From Siphonodentalium dalli (lineage: Eukaryota > Mollusca > Scaphopoda > Gadilida > Siphonodentaliidae), in assembly GCA_032622095.1 (NCBI GenBank), contig CP136069.1, forward strand, positions 48,398,194-48,462,193: a DNA stretch of 64,000 bases, written 5' to 3'. The position numbers and the translations under genes are program-made. This document shows, piece after piece, positions 45,405 to 57,380 of this stretch (position 1 is its first letter; every line of letters starts with the position of its first letter). The notes under the pieces were generated by a model, which worked only from the letters and a program-made list of their open reading frames with translations, was not told where the DNA came from and searched no databases.

Positions 45405-45539
45405 AACAACCAGCACACCCATTAGTAATATAACAACCAGCACACCCATTAGTAATATAACAACCAGCACACCCATTAGTAATATAACAACCAGCACACC
45501 CATTAGTAATATAACAACCAGCACACCCATTAGTAATAT
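45405..45539. repeat. 27-bp minisatellite, five exact units
   Basis: The unit begins 'aacaaccagcacacccatta' and is repeated five times without change. Both strands are open through it because 27 is a multiple of three, giving repeat-coded frames (TSTPISNIT) with no sign of a gene. Confidence 0.95.
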
Positions 45540-45943
45540 AACATACATTTTTGTGAATGTTTTATAAATAGACAAAATGTATTTTCTTCAATTCGAAAAT
45601 GATAACTATAACAAATTACCGTGCTTGTTTTAACAGTATCGGTTTGTTCTACCAACATCAAAATTCAGCTGGACCCACCAACACCAAAACAAATTAGCAG
45701 GACAAATTTGACATGTGGTGTTTGCGATATAGCACATATCACACATAAAAATGTGTGGGAAATGCCAACAGCTATAATAGTTATACATAGTTATTGTGCA
45801 TATATAGGTGAAGCAAAACGCTCTGTATTGCTACCATATCAGGAACAGACTAACAAATCACGCTCTTTATTGTTCCATCTCCAGAACTTTCTGAATTCGA
45901 TCACTTGAATTGATATTTTTGTGGCAACAAAAGTACGAATTAT
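45540..45943. other. Non-coding; inverted MITE-like motif
   Basis: 45810-45890 contains 'aaacgctctgtattgctacc' and 'cacgctctttattgttcc', inverted relatives of the MITE internal sites. No gene. Confidence 0.4.
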
Positions 45944-46058
45944 GTTGGGATAGCATATTTTATTAAACGAGTTTGATAAATGTGATTCACAACGAGTCGT
46001 ACCGGCGAGTTGTTTATTAAATTTATCAAACGAGTTTCATTAAGTCTTGAACCCCAAC
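45944..46058. repeat. Foldback element (~115 bp)
   Basis: 'gttggga' with 'ttattaaacgagtttgataaa' on the left and 'tttatcaaacgagtttcatt' with 'ccccaac' on the right. The arms are imperfect. The loop region contains 'acgagtcgtaccggcgagt'. Confidence 0.7.
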
Positions 46059-46655
46059 AACGAGTTGAATATCTTGTATATTACATGACACAAACTAGAG
46101 CTTTATGCCTTTTTAATAAATCATAATCTTTATAAGAAGCTGAAAATACATGTAAAATGCATACATGCACGGCGTTGGCTGAGACGCTTCACAACCGTAT
46201 ACGACAGTATTGCGCGCTCTGCTTTGCGACGAAACATATAGTCCCACAATTTGCTTCTTTGTTTTTGTGCCTATTTTCATTAGTGCAACTAAGTTGGACA
46301 ATCATGGCGCGTCCACATGGCGGGCAAGAACATATGAGGTATCCCCCATGAATTGTGTCTTTCTTGACCAATGCAACAATTAAAATGAACCATCTAATGG
46401 AGGCAGTGCACTGGACTATGGTATTGCATCAACTAACTTTTTAATTCCGTTTTAGATGGGTTGACATAATCGCTGAAGTATTATATGCATATATGTGTAG
46501 GGACATATATCTATAGACGGTTTCCTTTGACGGAGTATGTCCTTGTCTGTTTTCCAACTGCACCCCCTTGAACCAGACCAAACTCCTAAGATCACATAAT
46601 TTAATTTGAACCCCTCCCTTTGAATTTCCCACCTGGTACCTCACATGCCTTGTTT
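46059..46655. other. Non-coding sequence
   Basis: Overlapping short open frames on both strands at 46113-46371 and 46441-46644. None shows a motif. Confidence 0.35.
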
Positions 46656-46657
46656 TT

Positions 46658-46740
46658 ATACGCCCTTTTTGAAAAAAGGGCGTATTATGTAATCAGTTTG
46701 TCCGCCCGTCTGTCTGTCTGTGTTAACATTAAGGACTTAC
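46658..46740. repeat. Hairpin-led interspersed repeat start
   Basis: 'tacgccctttttgaaaaaag' followed by 'ggcgta' forms a tight hairpin at 46660-46685. It leads into 'tgtccgcccgtctgtctgtc', a phrase typical of invertebrate interspersed repeats. The extent to the right is unclear. Confidence 0.55.
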
Positions 46741-49700
46741 GTGTTTTTTTGTGCCTAGCCCATCATTAAGAGCTTAACAAATTTATGAGCTAAGCTCATA
46801 ATTCCATTTTCAAACTTTGCCTGGACGTTCCTTGTCTGTTTATCTAAACGTTCCAGAAATGTCCTCGTAAATACTTGGACCTAAACCTGTCCATCTCCAC
46901 GGACTTATGTTATGGAGTTATCCCCCGTGCATTAAGTTATACAAAGCTATCAACTTCCGGCTCTTTTGCCTGTTGAAAAGCATGAAAAGTTTCCGCCGAA
47001 AAAGCGCGTGACACTGCATTCCTACCGCGGTGTTTGTTTTTCACGGATTAAAAGTCGGAATTTTTTCATATCTACTTTCGATCATCAGGTAAGTGAAATG
47101 ATCAAAACACACATAAGAACAATGGTTTTATTGTTATACATACATTCCCTAAAACAGAAGCATTTAAATGTCTAGTTCCCTATTTTCGCGTAAATTCTAA
47201 TCGATTTTTACTTTAGAGAAAAATAAAATATGGTATACGCACGAATTCGTAACTCACTAACTTATAGTATTATAAACAGGTCTACCATGACCATTGCAAT
47301 TGGAAGAACAAATTGAGGTGCCCCTGTTTCCTTATAGTAATTTCACAAGAATGGAAAGTAGGCTGGCCTAATTTCGAGGGTGACCTATTTTCAACCTATT
47401 CACACAGAATAATACACGCTAAATATAAAAAAAATTATTGCTTGCTTTCTGTTAATGAGACAGGGCCTGGCCCAGCCTATTTTAGACACCGGGTTTGGGT
47501 ACCAACAGGAAATGCCCAAAAAAAGTAGTAAACAAAAATATATGGCCTAACCCGGTCTAGGTCATGCCTCCTTCCTTCTACCTAGCCCTTTCCTTCTACT
47601 TAGCTGCTTTGGGACCCCGAAAATTGTCTGCAAACGATGTGATTTCGTTCTAAAAGATGCACAAAATTTGCGAGAAATGAATCCAGCGTGAATTTAGACA
47701 TGTCAGATGTCAATAAACATATTCCAAAACGTTTCCAAGCTCTGGAGAAATTATCGTGTCTTAGATAACATATTATTTAAAAGTTCATATAAGTTTTAGA
47801 GTTAGTCATGATCAAAAACACTTTTAATCATTGATATCTCACAAGAAGAATGAAACACGCTTGTAAAAATAAAATCCGCCATTTTGTGAATATTTAACAC
47901 ATAACTATTGAGCAATCAGAATTACCGTAACATAATATTGTAGATTTTTATAAGATAAATAAGTAAGCGGGCACCGTCTGTTAAATTACATCGAGTATCC
48001 CCGGTACATTCCGCCGTTACTCTATGCGTCTGTTAAGATATTTACGGTAAACTCCGGGATACATCGCTGTGTTCCGTCTCCAACAGACACATATAGTAAA
48101 TAGCTGGAACGAGGCATGAGCTAGACCGGCTAACTCTTTAACACCTAGTGGCGTGATTTGACGTGTTTGCTAAATACCTGTGACGCTATCCCGTCCGACA
48201 CCTACAGCAGAACGTCAAAACGCCCCTTGATGATCGCCGTCATGGATTTTAGACTGTTGTCGCTCTGAATAGTCTGTTGACAACAAATAATGATGTTTCC
48301 TTCCGTCTTATAACCTCCAAATGCTTATCAACACACCTACATTGTATCAAAATACCATATGTTATGCCAACAAACCTCCAATTAATCAATATTTTCTTCC
48401 ATATTTATGATATTTAACGCCCCAAGTGTTTCGCCTGTTTGTGAACCCAGGGCTAACCAATATTCACCATGCCATTGTTTGTTAAATCCGTTTATTTCAA
48501 ACCTGTAAATAAATAAAAAGTATAATTATTTAGTGATAATTACCAATCCAAACATCAATGTATATATAGTAAGCAGTCGATACTGAAGTGCAAGCTATAC
48601 ATTAAATATGTATAGTCGTAAGCTTTCCGTATCAGAAATGATTTCCAGCCTGTCTGGGCTTCGCCATAAAATAATGACGTCATTGATGACGCGGCGCTTA
48701 AAATATATACTTCCGCTCCACTGCCCGCATCGATAATGGTACGCACAACACGCATAAATCTCGATAAATTGTTTGTTCAAACTGTTCAAAGTGAGTATTT
48801 CAAAACCCATACATGTGTCGTTCCTATTACGAATAATTCATAATAGCATGCTTTATCATTGTAATATGATGGAATGATTAAAACGTAACTTAAAACTTCA
48901 ATTTATTGTGATTTTTGATCCGAGTCGGTGAAATTACACGACATAAATAGCTGCCCCCCCCCCCCCGCCCGAGGAGATTCCACGCGGTTATGTACCGTTC
49001 GTTCTGATTGGTTGGACAACATTTTGGCCTACGGAGATATCTGCGGTTTCATTGGTTTCCAGTGATGCAATGATTTTTACAGATCTAGAAATGAATCCAA
49101 AATTCGTCCGACTACTTATTCATAGTAGATGTATAATTATGTAGTCGGAACTTTAGCCCGACTGATATAGTAACCTGCAAGCAGTGCACATTGTAAAGAC
49201 AACTAGGCAGATGACATGTACACAAGACCAAATAAACCATACGCATGTGATTCAAACGTACACAAGATATAGTAACACTGAATACACCACTATGTAAACA
49301 ATGGCAACACAGTTCACACACATGCGACTGAGACATGTCCAAAATACAACTACACATATAACGCCATTCACACAATTAGAGCATATATAAACACGATATT
49401 CTAAATATGTCAACATATACAATATGACAATGTAATGAGTACCACTATATACATATCACATGAATGAAGCATGCACGTACGTTACAACAATATCGGAAAA
49501 TAAACATCAAACAGGTCATAGATGATACCAGTTCTATATATAAAACCTAAGTCATTCCTCACCTCAACTTAGGTTTTATTTCTCTACCTAAAATGTCAAT
49601 CACTGAAATATTAAATTTACTACTCAAATTAAAATTGGCAAAATCACTAGAATGTTTGTTCTATAAAGAATGCAGTGCATACAATTGGTGCAGTCCATTA

Positions 49701-49762
49701 AACAAAAGCTATTCTTGTGGAATGGCACATATCTTTAAAAATCAAATTGTGGCTGATATTTT
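46741..49762. other. Non-coding region
   Basis: No convincing gene. A frame ending TFDHQ followed by GTAAGT at about 47091 resembles an exon end but has no start codon. A 15-base C run sits at 48954-48966. Minus-strand frames at 48555-48810 overlap one another without motifs. Confidence 0.4.
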
Positions 49763-51215
49763 AGCTCAACTTGACAAAGTCAAGCTGAGCTATTGCCATC
49801 AGGGCAACAGGCCGCATCCCTCATCCGATCATCACCAAACTTCATATATAGTTTCTAGGTGACCTCTAGATGGGAACCTCCCAATTTTGCCGATCTTTGT
49901 ATCTATTGATTCCATTGACACGCTCTACAGCCCAAAATAATCAACATGCCTAGGATATCCCTCAAATAATCAACATGCCTAGGATATCCCTCAACATGCC
50001 TAGGATATCCCTCAACATGCCTAGGATATCCCTCAAATGGGCTATAATTTCCAGAATGGGCTATACAATTTATCTGAAAAACTGAATATGATTTGCGAAA
50101 TTAATGGCTATTATCCCTTTAATATTTGATATTGTACCACTATATTTGAAAAATGTTTCAGATTTATCATGCCTAGGCGAGGTAGGCCTATGCCTAACAC
50201 GTATGTCGAGGAATGTAACTTACGTAAGTATATAGACACAATCTATATGTACATGTAATGTAGTATTAATACAGATGCTTCAAAATCATTATTTGATAAC
50301 AAATTAAGTGATGATCCAATGAATCGGAATCGATAATCACTGTTCGACACAGCCTGTGTCAGGGGCTGACATTGGGCCCCATTCCCAAAGAGAAAATAGT
50401 ATGTTTTTTTTATCTCAATGCCTAGATGAGAACGTCCCCATTTGGTCGCATTCCGTAATCCAAAATGGCCGCCATGGCTGCCATCTTGAATTTCCTGTGC
50501 TTTTCATCAGTAATTCCTTCTGCCCAGGCTACAGGTCACATTTATCATCCAATCATCACCAAATTTCATATGCTTGTTTGTTTCAATGCCTAGATGAGAA
50601 CGTCCCCTTTTGGTTGCGTTCCGTAATCCAAAATGGCCACCACGGCAGCCATCTTGGATTTCTTCAGAAATTCCTCCCGTACAGGCTACATGTCACATTT
50701 ATCATCCGATCATAACCAAATTTCAGATGCTTGTTTGTTTCATTGCTATACATGAGAATGTCCCCTTTTGGACGCATTCCGTAATCCCTGCCATGGTGGC
50801 CATCTTGCCTTGATTTCCTGATATTTTATTCAGCATTTCCTTCAGGTTCTGCAGTCTACAGGGCATATTTATCATCCAATCGTCACCAAATTTCATATGC
50901 TTGTTCGTTTCAATGCCTATATGAGAACGCCCCCTTTTGGCCGCGTTCCATAATTCAAAATGTCCACCATGGCAGTCATATTGGATTTCTTCAGCAATTC
51001 CTTACATGCAGCCTAGATGAGAACATCCACTTTTTGTCATGTTAAGAAGACGATATTGTCATGGTGCGTTGTCAGGTATCGTGACATCTGTTTGTCTTCT
51101 TGTTTAACCTTAAATGTTCATAAATAGTATAAATACTACTGTAAGTCTGTAATTTCATTAAATATAACGCAATGTCAAGATAAGCTACAGTGTCATTGAC
51201 ACTTTCATTTGCCAT
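49763..51215. repeat. Hairpin-ended modular repeat, longest copy (~1.45 kb)
   Basis: Left end AGCTCAACTTGACAAAGTCA with its mirrored 'agctgagct' (a 29-bp hairpin, 49763-49791). Right end AGTGTCATTGACACT at 51189-51203. Between lie four to five ~170-bp modules containing 'tagatgagaacgtcccc', 'ttccgtaatccaaaatggcc', 'catcttg' and 'catttatcatccaatcatca'. A four-copy 'aacatgcctaggatatccct' repeat sits at 49938-50037. Confidence 0.75.
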
Positions 51216-51284
51216 TTGCTTATATCATAACACCCCTACAAATGAACAATAGGATATTCCAAAATATACATTTAGCACTCACAC

Positions 51285-51885
51285 ATCTTGGGCCAAATAT
51301 ATAAGCTCTCATGTCTTGGACAAAACAGTACATTTCTCGTATGATACTCAACATACATCGTAATAAGCTCTCAAATCTTGGGCCAAATATAAGCTCTTAT
51401 GTCTTGGACAAGACAGTACATTTCTCGGATGATACTCAACATACATCGTAATAAGCTCTCAAATCTTGGGCCAAATATAAGCTCTCATGTCTTGGACAGA
51501 ACAGTACATTTCTATGATGATATACACTCAACAAACGTCGCAATTAGCTCTCAAATCTTGGGCCAAATATAAGCTCTCATGTCTTGGACAGAACAGTACA
51601 TTTCTCGGATGATACTCAACATACATCGTAATAAGCTCTCAAATCTTGGGCCAAATATAAGCTCTTATGTCTTGGACAAGACAGTACATTTCTCGGATGA
51701 TACTCAACATACATCGTAATAATCTCCCAAATCTTGGGCCAAATATAAGCTCTCATGTCTTGGACAGAACAGTACATTTCTATGATGGTATACACTCAAC
51801 AAACATCGCAATAAGCTCTCAAATATTGGGCCAGATATAAGCTCTCATGTCTTGGACAGAACAGTACATTTCTATGATATGATGA
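51285..51885. repeat. ~88-92-bp tandem array, about seven units
   Basis: Units carry 'gctctcaaatcttgggccaa', 'gctctcatgtcttggacag' and 'cagtacatttctcggatga'. Start points at about 51366, 51455, 51547, 51635, 51723 and 51815 alternate between 88- and 92-bp spacing, suggesting a two-unit higher-order structure. Confidence 0.92.
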
Positions 51886-53010
51886 AACAGGGACCAGCCA
51901 GGGGTCAAATTTTAGGGAGAAGTGACTTCTCCCTCTGTAGATTTTAGGGAGAAGTTAGGGGAAAATAGGGAGAAATGGGGAGACTCAAAGTCTCAATTAT
52001 CAATTATATTACCGGATTGTTTTCTTTTATTGGGGGTTAAACTAGGCTGTTTTGTCAATGAATTTGAACGAATAATAATTATTAATAACAAACATATATT
52101 GATAATCAAAAAGTTATCCTCTTAATATGTGAATGTACTTAGTAAATAATTTGTAATAGTAAACACAAAATTATTGATTATAGCAAAATAAGTATTGATC
52201 CTATATTATGATCATTTACACCACCAAATAAACTCTCAGCTTAATCCACCAGCAATACAACAGGCTTCAGTAGGTGTGACATATACTGACTTGTGTGTTT
52301 AATTTCATAACAATCTACCTCGGAGTGTCCATGGTACACAGGTGTGATAACTAGGGCCCCACTATGGCCACTAATGTATTGAATAACAGGTGTCAATACA
52401 CTAATTAAGACAAAACCAAGTTGGACAATATATTCATCATATGGCACGCTAAGTGCCAAATGCATACCCTATGTCATGAACCTATATTATACTATAACTA
52501 TTATTATATTTAAAAAAAAAAATCAAGAAAAACTTATCGTCAGCAAATTCCACAACAGGAAGTTGTCAGACATACAGTTTGAAGGTATGTCGTAGTTTTG
52601 CTAAACCCTATTGTTTTTACTGCCAAGTGTTTTCAAGTTTGGGTTTGCTGTGTATCTGACTACTGTAAAGCTCGTTGTGAACACTTCTAAATTTGACAAG
52701 ACATAGCTAATATGTATGTTTTTATTCCAATCTCACCAATGATCTCCATATAAATATAAAGATAATTGACAAACTAATCAATGTCGATGGTAAATTAAGA
52801 ATCCACCTTGACCATAGGACGTGGGTCATTCTACTGCTTCCATTACAGTAAAACTGAAATAAAAGATATTGTCAATGGTTATTTTAATAGGTTGGCATTT
52901 AATTTAGCAGAAATATTTTTGTCACAAGTTGACAAAACTTGCATGTCAACGACTCATCATATGTTTTGGATGGCCATATACCCACTAAATTTATTAACTA
53001 CTTTTTACAG
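51886..53010. other. Non-coding; G/A-rich 'agggagaa' stretch at its start
   Basis: 51910-51985 is built from 'tttagggagaagt' and 'tagggagaaatggg' words readable as REKLGENREKWGD. The rest is AT-rich with no gene recognised. Confidence 0.4.
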
Positions 53011-53144
53011 AACTTGAGAATGGCATCGACATCGATGAACAAACCAACTCTGAAACCAGCAGCAAACCAAGCAACCATGACAGCATGGAACACGTACTGC
53101 ATGATATCTGTATAGCTATTCTTACTCGCTTAACGTGGAATTAA
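53011..53144 (+). CDS. Possible terminal exon, unidentified protein
   Basis: Follows a good acceptor, CTTTTTACAG, at 53001-53010. In phase 2 it reads LENGIDIDEQTNSETSSKPS, then NHDSMEHVLHDICIAILTRL, to a TAA at 53142-53144. The composition is more protein-like than the surrounding AT-rich DNA, with good amphipathic potential near the end. No upstream exon or family is recognised, so it may be chance. Confidence 0.25.
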
Positions 53145-54268
53145 TACATATACGAACACTTTGCAAAAGTAAAGTGGAATGTGACCAAATATTATATTAA
53201 TGTTCCGTGTCTCACATGAAAGGATTCATGTTTGTTATTGAACGAACACAAGTTATGCTTGTGAATCCAGACAGACCGAATGATAAAACAGTTGAAATAT
53301 ATCCGCATGAAACCTCGTGTCTCATCACAGACATGATAATGATGGGAACCTGGGGAAAACGGTATTAACACAGTATGTTTCTACCAGTGTGTGAAATTCT
53401 TTCATTCCCCAAATATTTCTCAGAGCACCAATTGAAGCACATATGGTGTATATGTGGTGCCCTCAGTACTGGGAATGCAGATAGCTCCGAATATTATAAA
53501 TTTTCCTAACTCTTGTGATGTAATTTGAGTTTTTAAACATTATCCAACTGAACTATATATTTTTCATCGATACTGCTTTCATACCGGATCAAATTTAACA
53601 ATATTTAATATGTATTCTATTTTAGACATGGCCGTGTCTGATTTAAATTCTGACGCTGGTGGTATATGGACGTATAACACACACACACGCGGGTTCTTCA
53701 AACCATTTAATTAAATCAGTCTGTAAATCATGATGAACATCAAGTCGACAAATTCTCAGCTCTGTAAATCAAACAATAAAATATACAACATATGATTTTG
53801 CTCTACTGGGTAAAAGTTAACGATATCAGTTAATAAATGCACTATGCTATCCATTGAGCATAATTTCATTTTAGGAAATTTCAACCAAGTGGAAAACTGA
53901 TTTTCAGAAACATCTGGATCATCCAGAATGGAAAGATTCCGGATTTAATAAATCACCATTGATAAATCACCATTTATCAATAGCGAAGAATAAAGATAAA
54001 CCAAATACAAGTATGGAAGTTCAAATAAATCTAAACTAATTCAAAGTTCATGCTACAATTATTCTTCAAACAAAACAATGTTTCTTAGAATAAGTGGAAA
54101 AGCCACAGCAAAATAGTAGTCAGACTAGAAGAGTCATTATGAAGCCAGAGAAACATTTTCTCCTCTGAAATTGATCTCAGCCAAACTGATCTATCAGTTA
54201 ATCATCAAAACTACGATTAAATGTCTAATTTCCAACTTACATCATCAATGTGACAATAACTCGCCATC
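53145..54268. other. Non-coding sequence
   Basis: AT-rich, no gene recognised. Immediately left of the LTR the minus strand reads GATGGCGAGTTATTGTCACA, which could be a primer-binding-site-like sequence. Confidence 0.35.
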
Positions 54269-54711
54269 TGTAACCTTCATGGTTCAAGCATAACCATCGC
54301 CAACCTATTTCTTGAAGTATAACTTCAAGAAATTACAAGAAACCAGACATCTTGTGAACGTTGTGTCAACCACAAGACAGCATGCGAAAAATGGCTGCTC
54401 TCCTCACACACGGACTAAGAAAAAGTAACTCTGTCAACGAAAGATAACTCTACCAATGAATAAACGATAACACTACCAATGAACGAGCGATAACTCTATC
54501 AATGAACGAACGATAACTCTATCCTCAACAGGTGTCACTGTTGCTGTCGAGAATTCCCATCACCTTGAATTCAAACCTGATTGTGCCAGAGTTATTCCAA
54601 CACCAGTTTAATAATATGTTTCATAACAGAATGGGTATGGAAGAGTTAGAAGTTGTGCTGATGCAATAATTACAAAAATATTCATTCAGTCTATTATATC
54701 AGTCTATTACA
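54269..54711 (-). repeat. Ty3/gypsy LTR (443 bp)
   Basis: Begins TGTAA and ends TTACA (5-bp inverted termini). It is preceded on the minus strand by a polypurine tract GGAAGGGGAGAA (54712-54723), which lies directly after the pol remnant, as expected for a 3' LTR. Contains a short repeat 'gataactctaccaatgaa' in about four variants (54441-54520). The end at 54269 is inferred from the TG..CA rule. Confidence 0.6.
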
Positions 54712-54889
54712 TTCTCCCCTTCCAAATGAAAAATGGTCTCCTGGACATTTAACTAGAAAGTATGAACATATCTGAAACATATGTAACATTCATAAATATA
54801 AAGTGTAATTAAAATCAGTAACCCAGTAGAACACAAGTATGAATATGTATACCATCCGCATTCCGAACACCTGCACTTCATCAGATGGT

Positions 54890-55972
54890 CTATGAAAGCA
54901 GTTGTAGCGAGGCATTCCTCACTGACATGTATTCAGAAGAAAATGTCAAACAGACACACCCGTCTGAAAAAAACACTAAAATCATCAATGAGGAACAATT
55001 CAGAGATACTATTGTTGCTACAGTTTCAAGTAATGAAGTTTTTACATTCCACGAAGTATCTGTAACCTGAGACATTGCATAGTCACCTGAAGATATCCAT
55101 TTTGGAGGTCTACGACTACGCGGTTGTCTAGGTACTGGATGATTTTCACTCCCGTTTCCATTTGACTGACTTACACTGATATCTGGACTGACACTCACAT
55201 CAGAACTATTTTGGATATCATCAACACCGGATTGATACTCTACTTCAACATCAGTCGAATTACTACTCATCTCTTCATGAACAGAATTATTTTCATTTTC
55301 ATCCATTCAACTTTCAACAGACTCAACGTCTGAAGAAGAATAATGGTCACCATCAGAGACTATACTTATGTCACTATTCATATCGGAAGTCTCTACATTG
55401 TGACTAGGAACTGAGAACGAGCTTTCATATGAACAATGACAGTCTCGTTTTCATCATCTGACAGAATTTCCGCATTTGGGTAAAAATCTACAGATTCATC
55501 GGAAGGTACCGTCCTCTTTTTAGGCACAGGACGCACTTTCCGTGGTGCAGGAACAGGCTTTTCATCACCAGTTTTAGGTGAAATTGAACCTATTGGAAAT
55601 AAATGGTTTCGGTGCAAAGTCTTATGTTTAGAGTTATCAGATTCACTTTCTACTGTATACACTGGAATATCATGATTGGGCTGCTTGACTACTACAAAAA
55701 TATCATCTTCCCACTTATCTGCTATTTTATGTCTTCCATCGAATGCTAACTTTTTAACTAAAACACGATCACCAATTTCCAATGAAGCTACTTTTACGTT
55801 TGCCGGATAATATTTTCGCTGTTTACTTTGTGCTTTTTCAGTTGAAGATCGAGCAGTTTCATATGCTCTGGACAACCGATTTTTCAGGTCCTTAGCATAT
55901 TCAGTTGTCGGAACCTTCTCTTCTCGAGATGTTCCAAACGCAACATCAACTGGCAAACGAGGGTCAATTGCT
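54890..55972 (-). pseudogene. Gypsy integrase C-terminus and pol tail, broken
   Basis: The frame 55956-55393 begins near DPRLPVDVAFG and carries the integrase GPY/F-like region: LEIGDRVLVKKLAFDGRHKI, ADKWEDDIFVVV, NHDIPVYTVES and HKTLHRNHLFPIG. One frameshift near 55420 and an in-frame TGA near 55310 separate it from the Ser/Asp-rich tail, which ends with a typical RRPPKWISSGDYAM motif (about 55085-55125). The remainder to 54890 is open but less characteristic. Integrase would insert the element DNA; this remnant lacks the catalytic core. Confidence 0.8.
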
Positions 55973-56490
55973 GTGACAAAACTGAGCTTGGATACCTGGA
56001 TGCAGACGGCTTACAGGAGATATGTAAACGACTGCAGCTTGGGAATCGTGCCAAGGGCCTTCTTGTTAGCATTGTCACAAATTCCAATAAGGTAACATTT
56101 GTGGACTTTAAGAGTGCATTTCTGAGTGTTCTCGCACAAGGACAGGCGCTGAATAGTGACACCGAAGATGAGTTTGATACAGATGAGATTTTTCCTGTTG
56201 ATAATATTGGCCAGCTGAGTTTGGAAGTGTCTGAATTGAATTGCGTCATCAATAATAGTGAGGACCAGCTGCTGGAGATATGGAAATATGTAGGAGTGGG
56301 ATCCTCCTGGTTTATAAACATGCAGGACCTATCCAAAGTTTGCGAATTTATCGGCGTGGACAACAGTGAGAAGGAATTAAGAGTGTTATTTGAGAAGCTT
56401 GACGCTGATCATGATGGACTAGTAAGCTTCACCGAGTTACTGGAGGGTCTGCACAGCATCACACCCATTCGAGGAAAAAACCGGTCAAAT
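55966..56490 (+). CDS. Ninein-like EF-hand exon (partial gene)
   Basis: Open from about 55966 to a donor GTGAGT at 56491 (phase 0). The protein reads CDKTELGYLDADGLQEICKR, VTFVDFKSAFLSVLAQ, an acidic linker, LLEIWKYVGVGSSWFINMQD, SKVCEFIGV, and finally a canonical EF-hand loop DADHDGLVSFTE. The order and wording match the N-terminal EF-hand region of ninein/ninein-like proteins, which anchor microtubules at centrosomes. No credible acceptor lies at its start: the sequence just upstream is gypsy integrase on the other strand, so the natural exon start may be lost. No further exons are recognised downstream, so this is either one exon of a long gene or a pseudo-exon. Confidence 0.65.
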
Positions 56491-56784
56491 GTGAGTAGAA
56501 ATCACTTATAATGAGACATAAAGGATACAAGCTAAAACGTATAGTTTTTGCAGGTATGGGTAGTGAAACATTAGCTATATAATATACAAAGGGACTGGTA
56601 AATTGTTATGTATGCATCAAAATCAATTAGAAAACCTGCCTTTAACTCCATGCAAGTTGCTAGAATCAAAATCTACAAGTGTGCCAGTATCAAGGGTCAT
56701 TTGCGAGACTCTTTATGATAATCGTGATTCTGGTTGAATTTTATTTAGGCCATGGTAGAAATAGAGGATGAATATATAGTAGTA
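56491..56784. other. Possible intron sequence after the ninein-like exon
   Basis: AT-rich, no coding signal. Confidence 0.35.
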
Positions 56785-56881
56785 TATAGAGGATACCTAC
56801 TGTGTTTTAGTAGGTATGAATAATTATCTTATTCGTGGCCACTGATGAGATAATTATTGATACCTACTAAAACATAGGTTT
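56785..56881. repeat. Foldback element (~97 bp)
   Basis: 'atacctactgtgttttagta' and 'ataattatcttat' on the left are complemented by 'gagataattat' and 'atacctactaaaacatagg' on the right, round 'tggccact'. The arms are imperfect, and each outer arm is itself a small inverted repeat. Confidence 0.8.
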
Positions 56882-56888
56882 TCTTTTT

Positions 56889-57380
56889 AGCTTAACTTGA
56901 CATGGCGCATCGTCTGTCAGTCTGTACGTCCTAGTTCTTTGTCGTGGGATACAGCCTACACCGCTTCATCAATCATCATGCAATTTTTCATGGAAGACAT
57001 TGACATTGGGGTCGTTCGGCAAAAAAACATGACCGCCAACGGCCATTTTGGATTTCAAAATTGCATCCATTGCCGCCGGCTACAGGTCGTACTGTTGGTC
57101 CGATCGTCACAACATTTTCCATGGAAGTTGACATTGACATGTAAATGAGAACTATATCTTTTCGTGTCAATCGGCCAAAAAACATGGCCGCTGTCGGCCA
57201 TATTGTTTTTCAGTATTAAAGCATGTAAATCCATTAGCACGGGTCACAGGCCCGCATCTTTTGTATCATCATGACACTTGTCTTGTATGATGACATTTAC
57301 ATCTAGTTTCATTCAGTACTCCTCCAAATTTATTGTGATTACATCAAGTTAAGCTACAGTGTCATGGACACTTTCATTAT
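56889..57380. repeat. Hairpin-ended modular repeat, short copy
   Basis: Left end AGCTTAACTTGACATGGCG, right end AGTGTCATGGACACT at 57358-57372. Internal modules contain 'catgaccgccaacggccatt', 'acatggccgctgtcggccat' and 'catggaa' words. Confidence 0.7.

Larger units (their letters stand above)
54269..55972 (-). mobile_element. Ty3/gypsy retrotransposon 3' fragment
   Basis: Minus-strand remnant comprising the end of integrase, the pol C-terminal tail, polypurine tract and LTR. Everything upstream (gag, protease, RT, RNase H, most of integrase) is missing. The truncation point lies at about 55972, directly beside a ninein-like exon. Confidence 0.8.

Noticed and set aside
45361-45567. Frame encoding TSTPISNIT repeats
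   Set aside because: Product of a 27-bp minisatellite that is open on both strands.
46966-47093. Exon-like frame ending FDHQ before GTAAGT
   Set aside because: No ATG in frame, no acceptor and it follows an interspersed repeat start.
54885-55070. 61-codon plus-strand frame
   Set aside because: Shadow opposite the gypsy pol tail.
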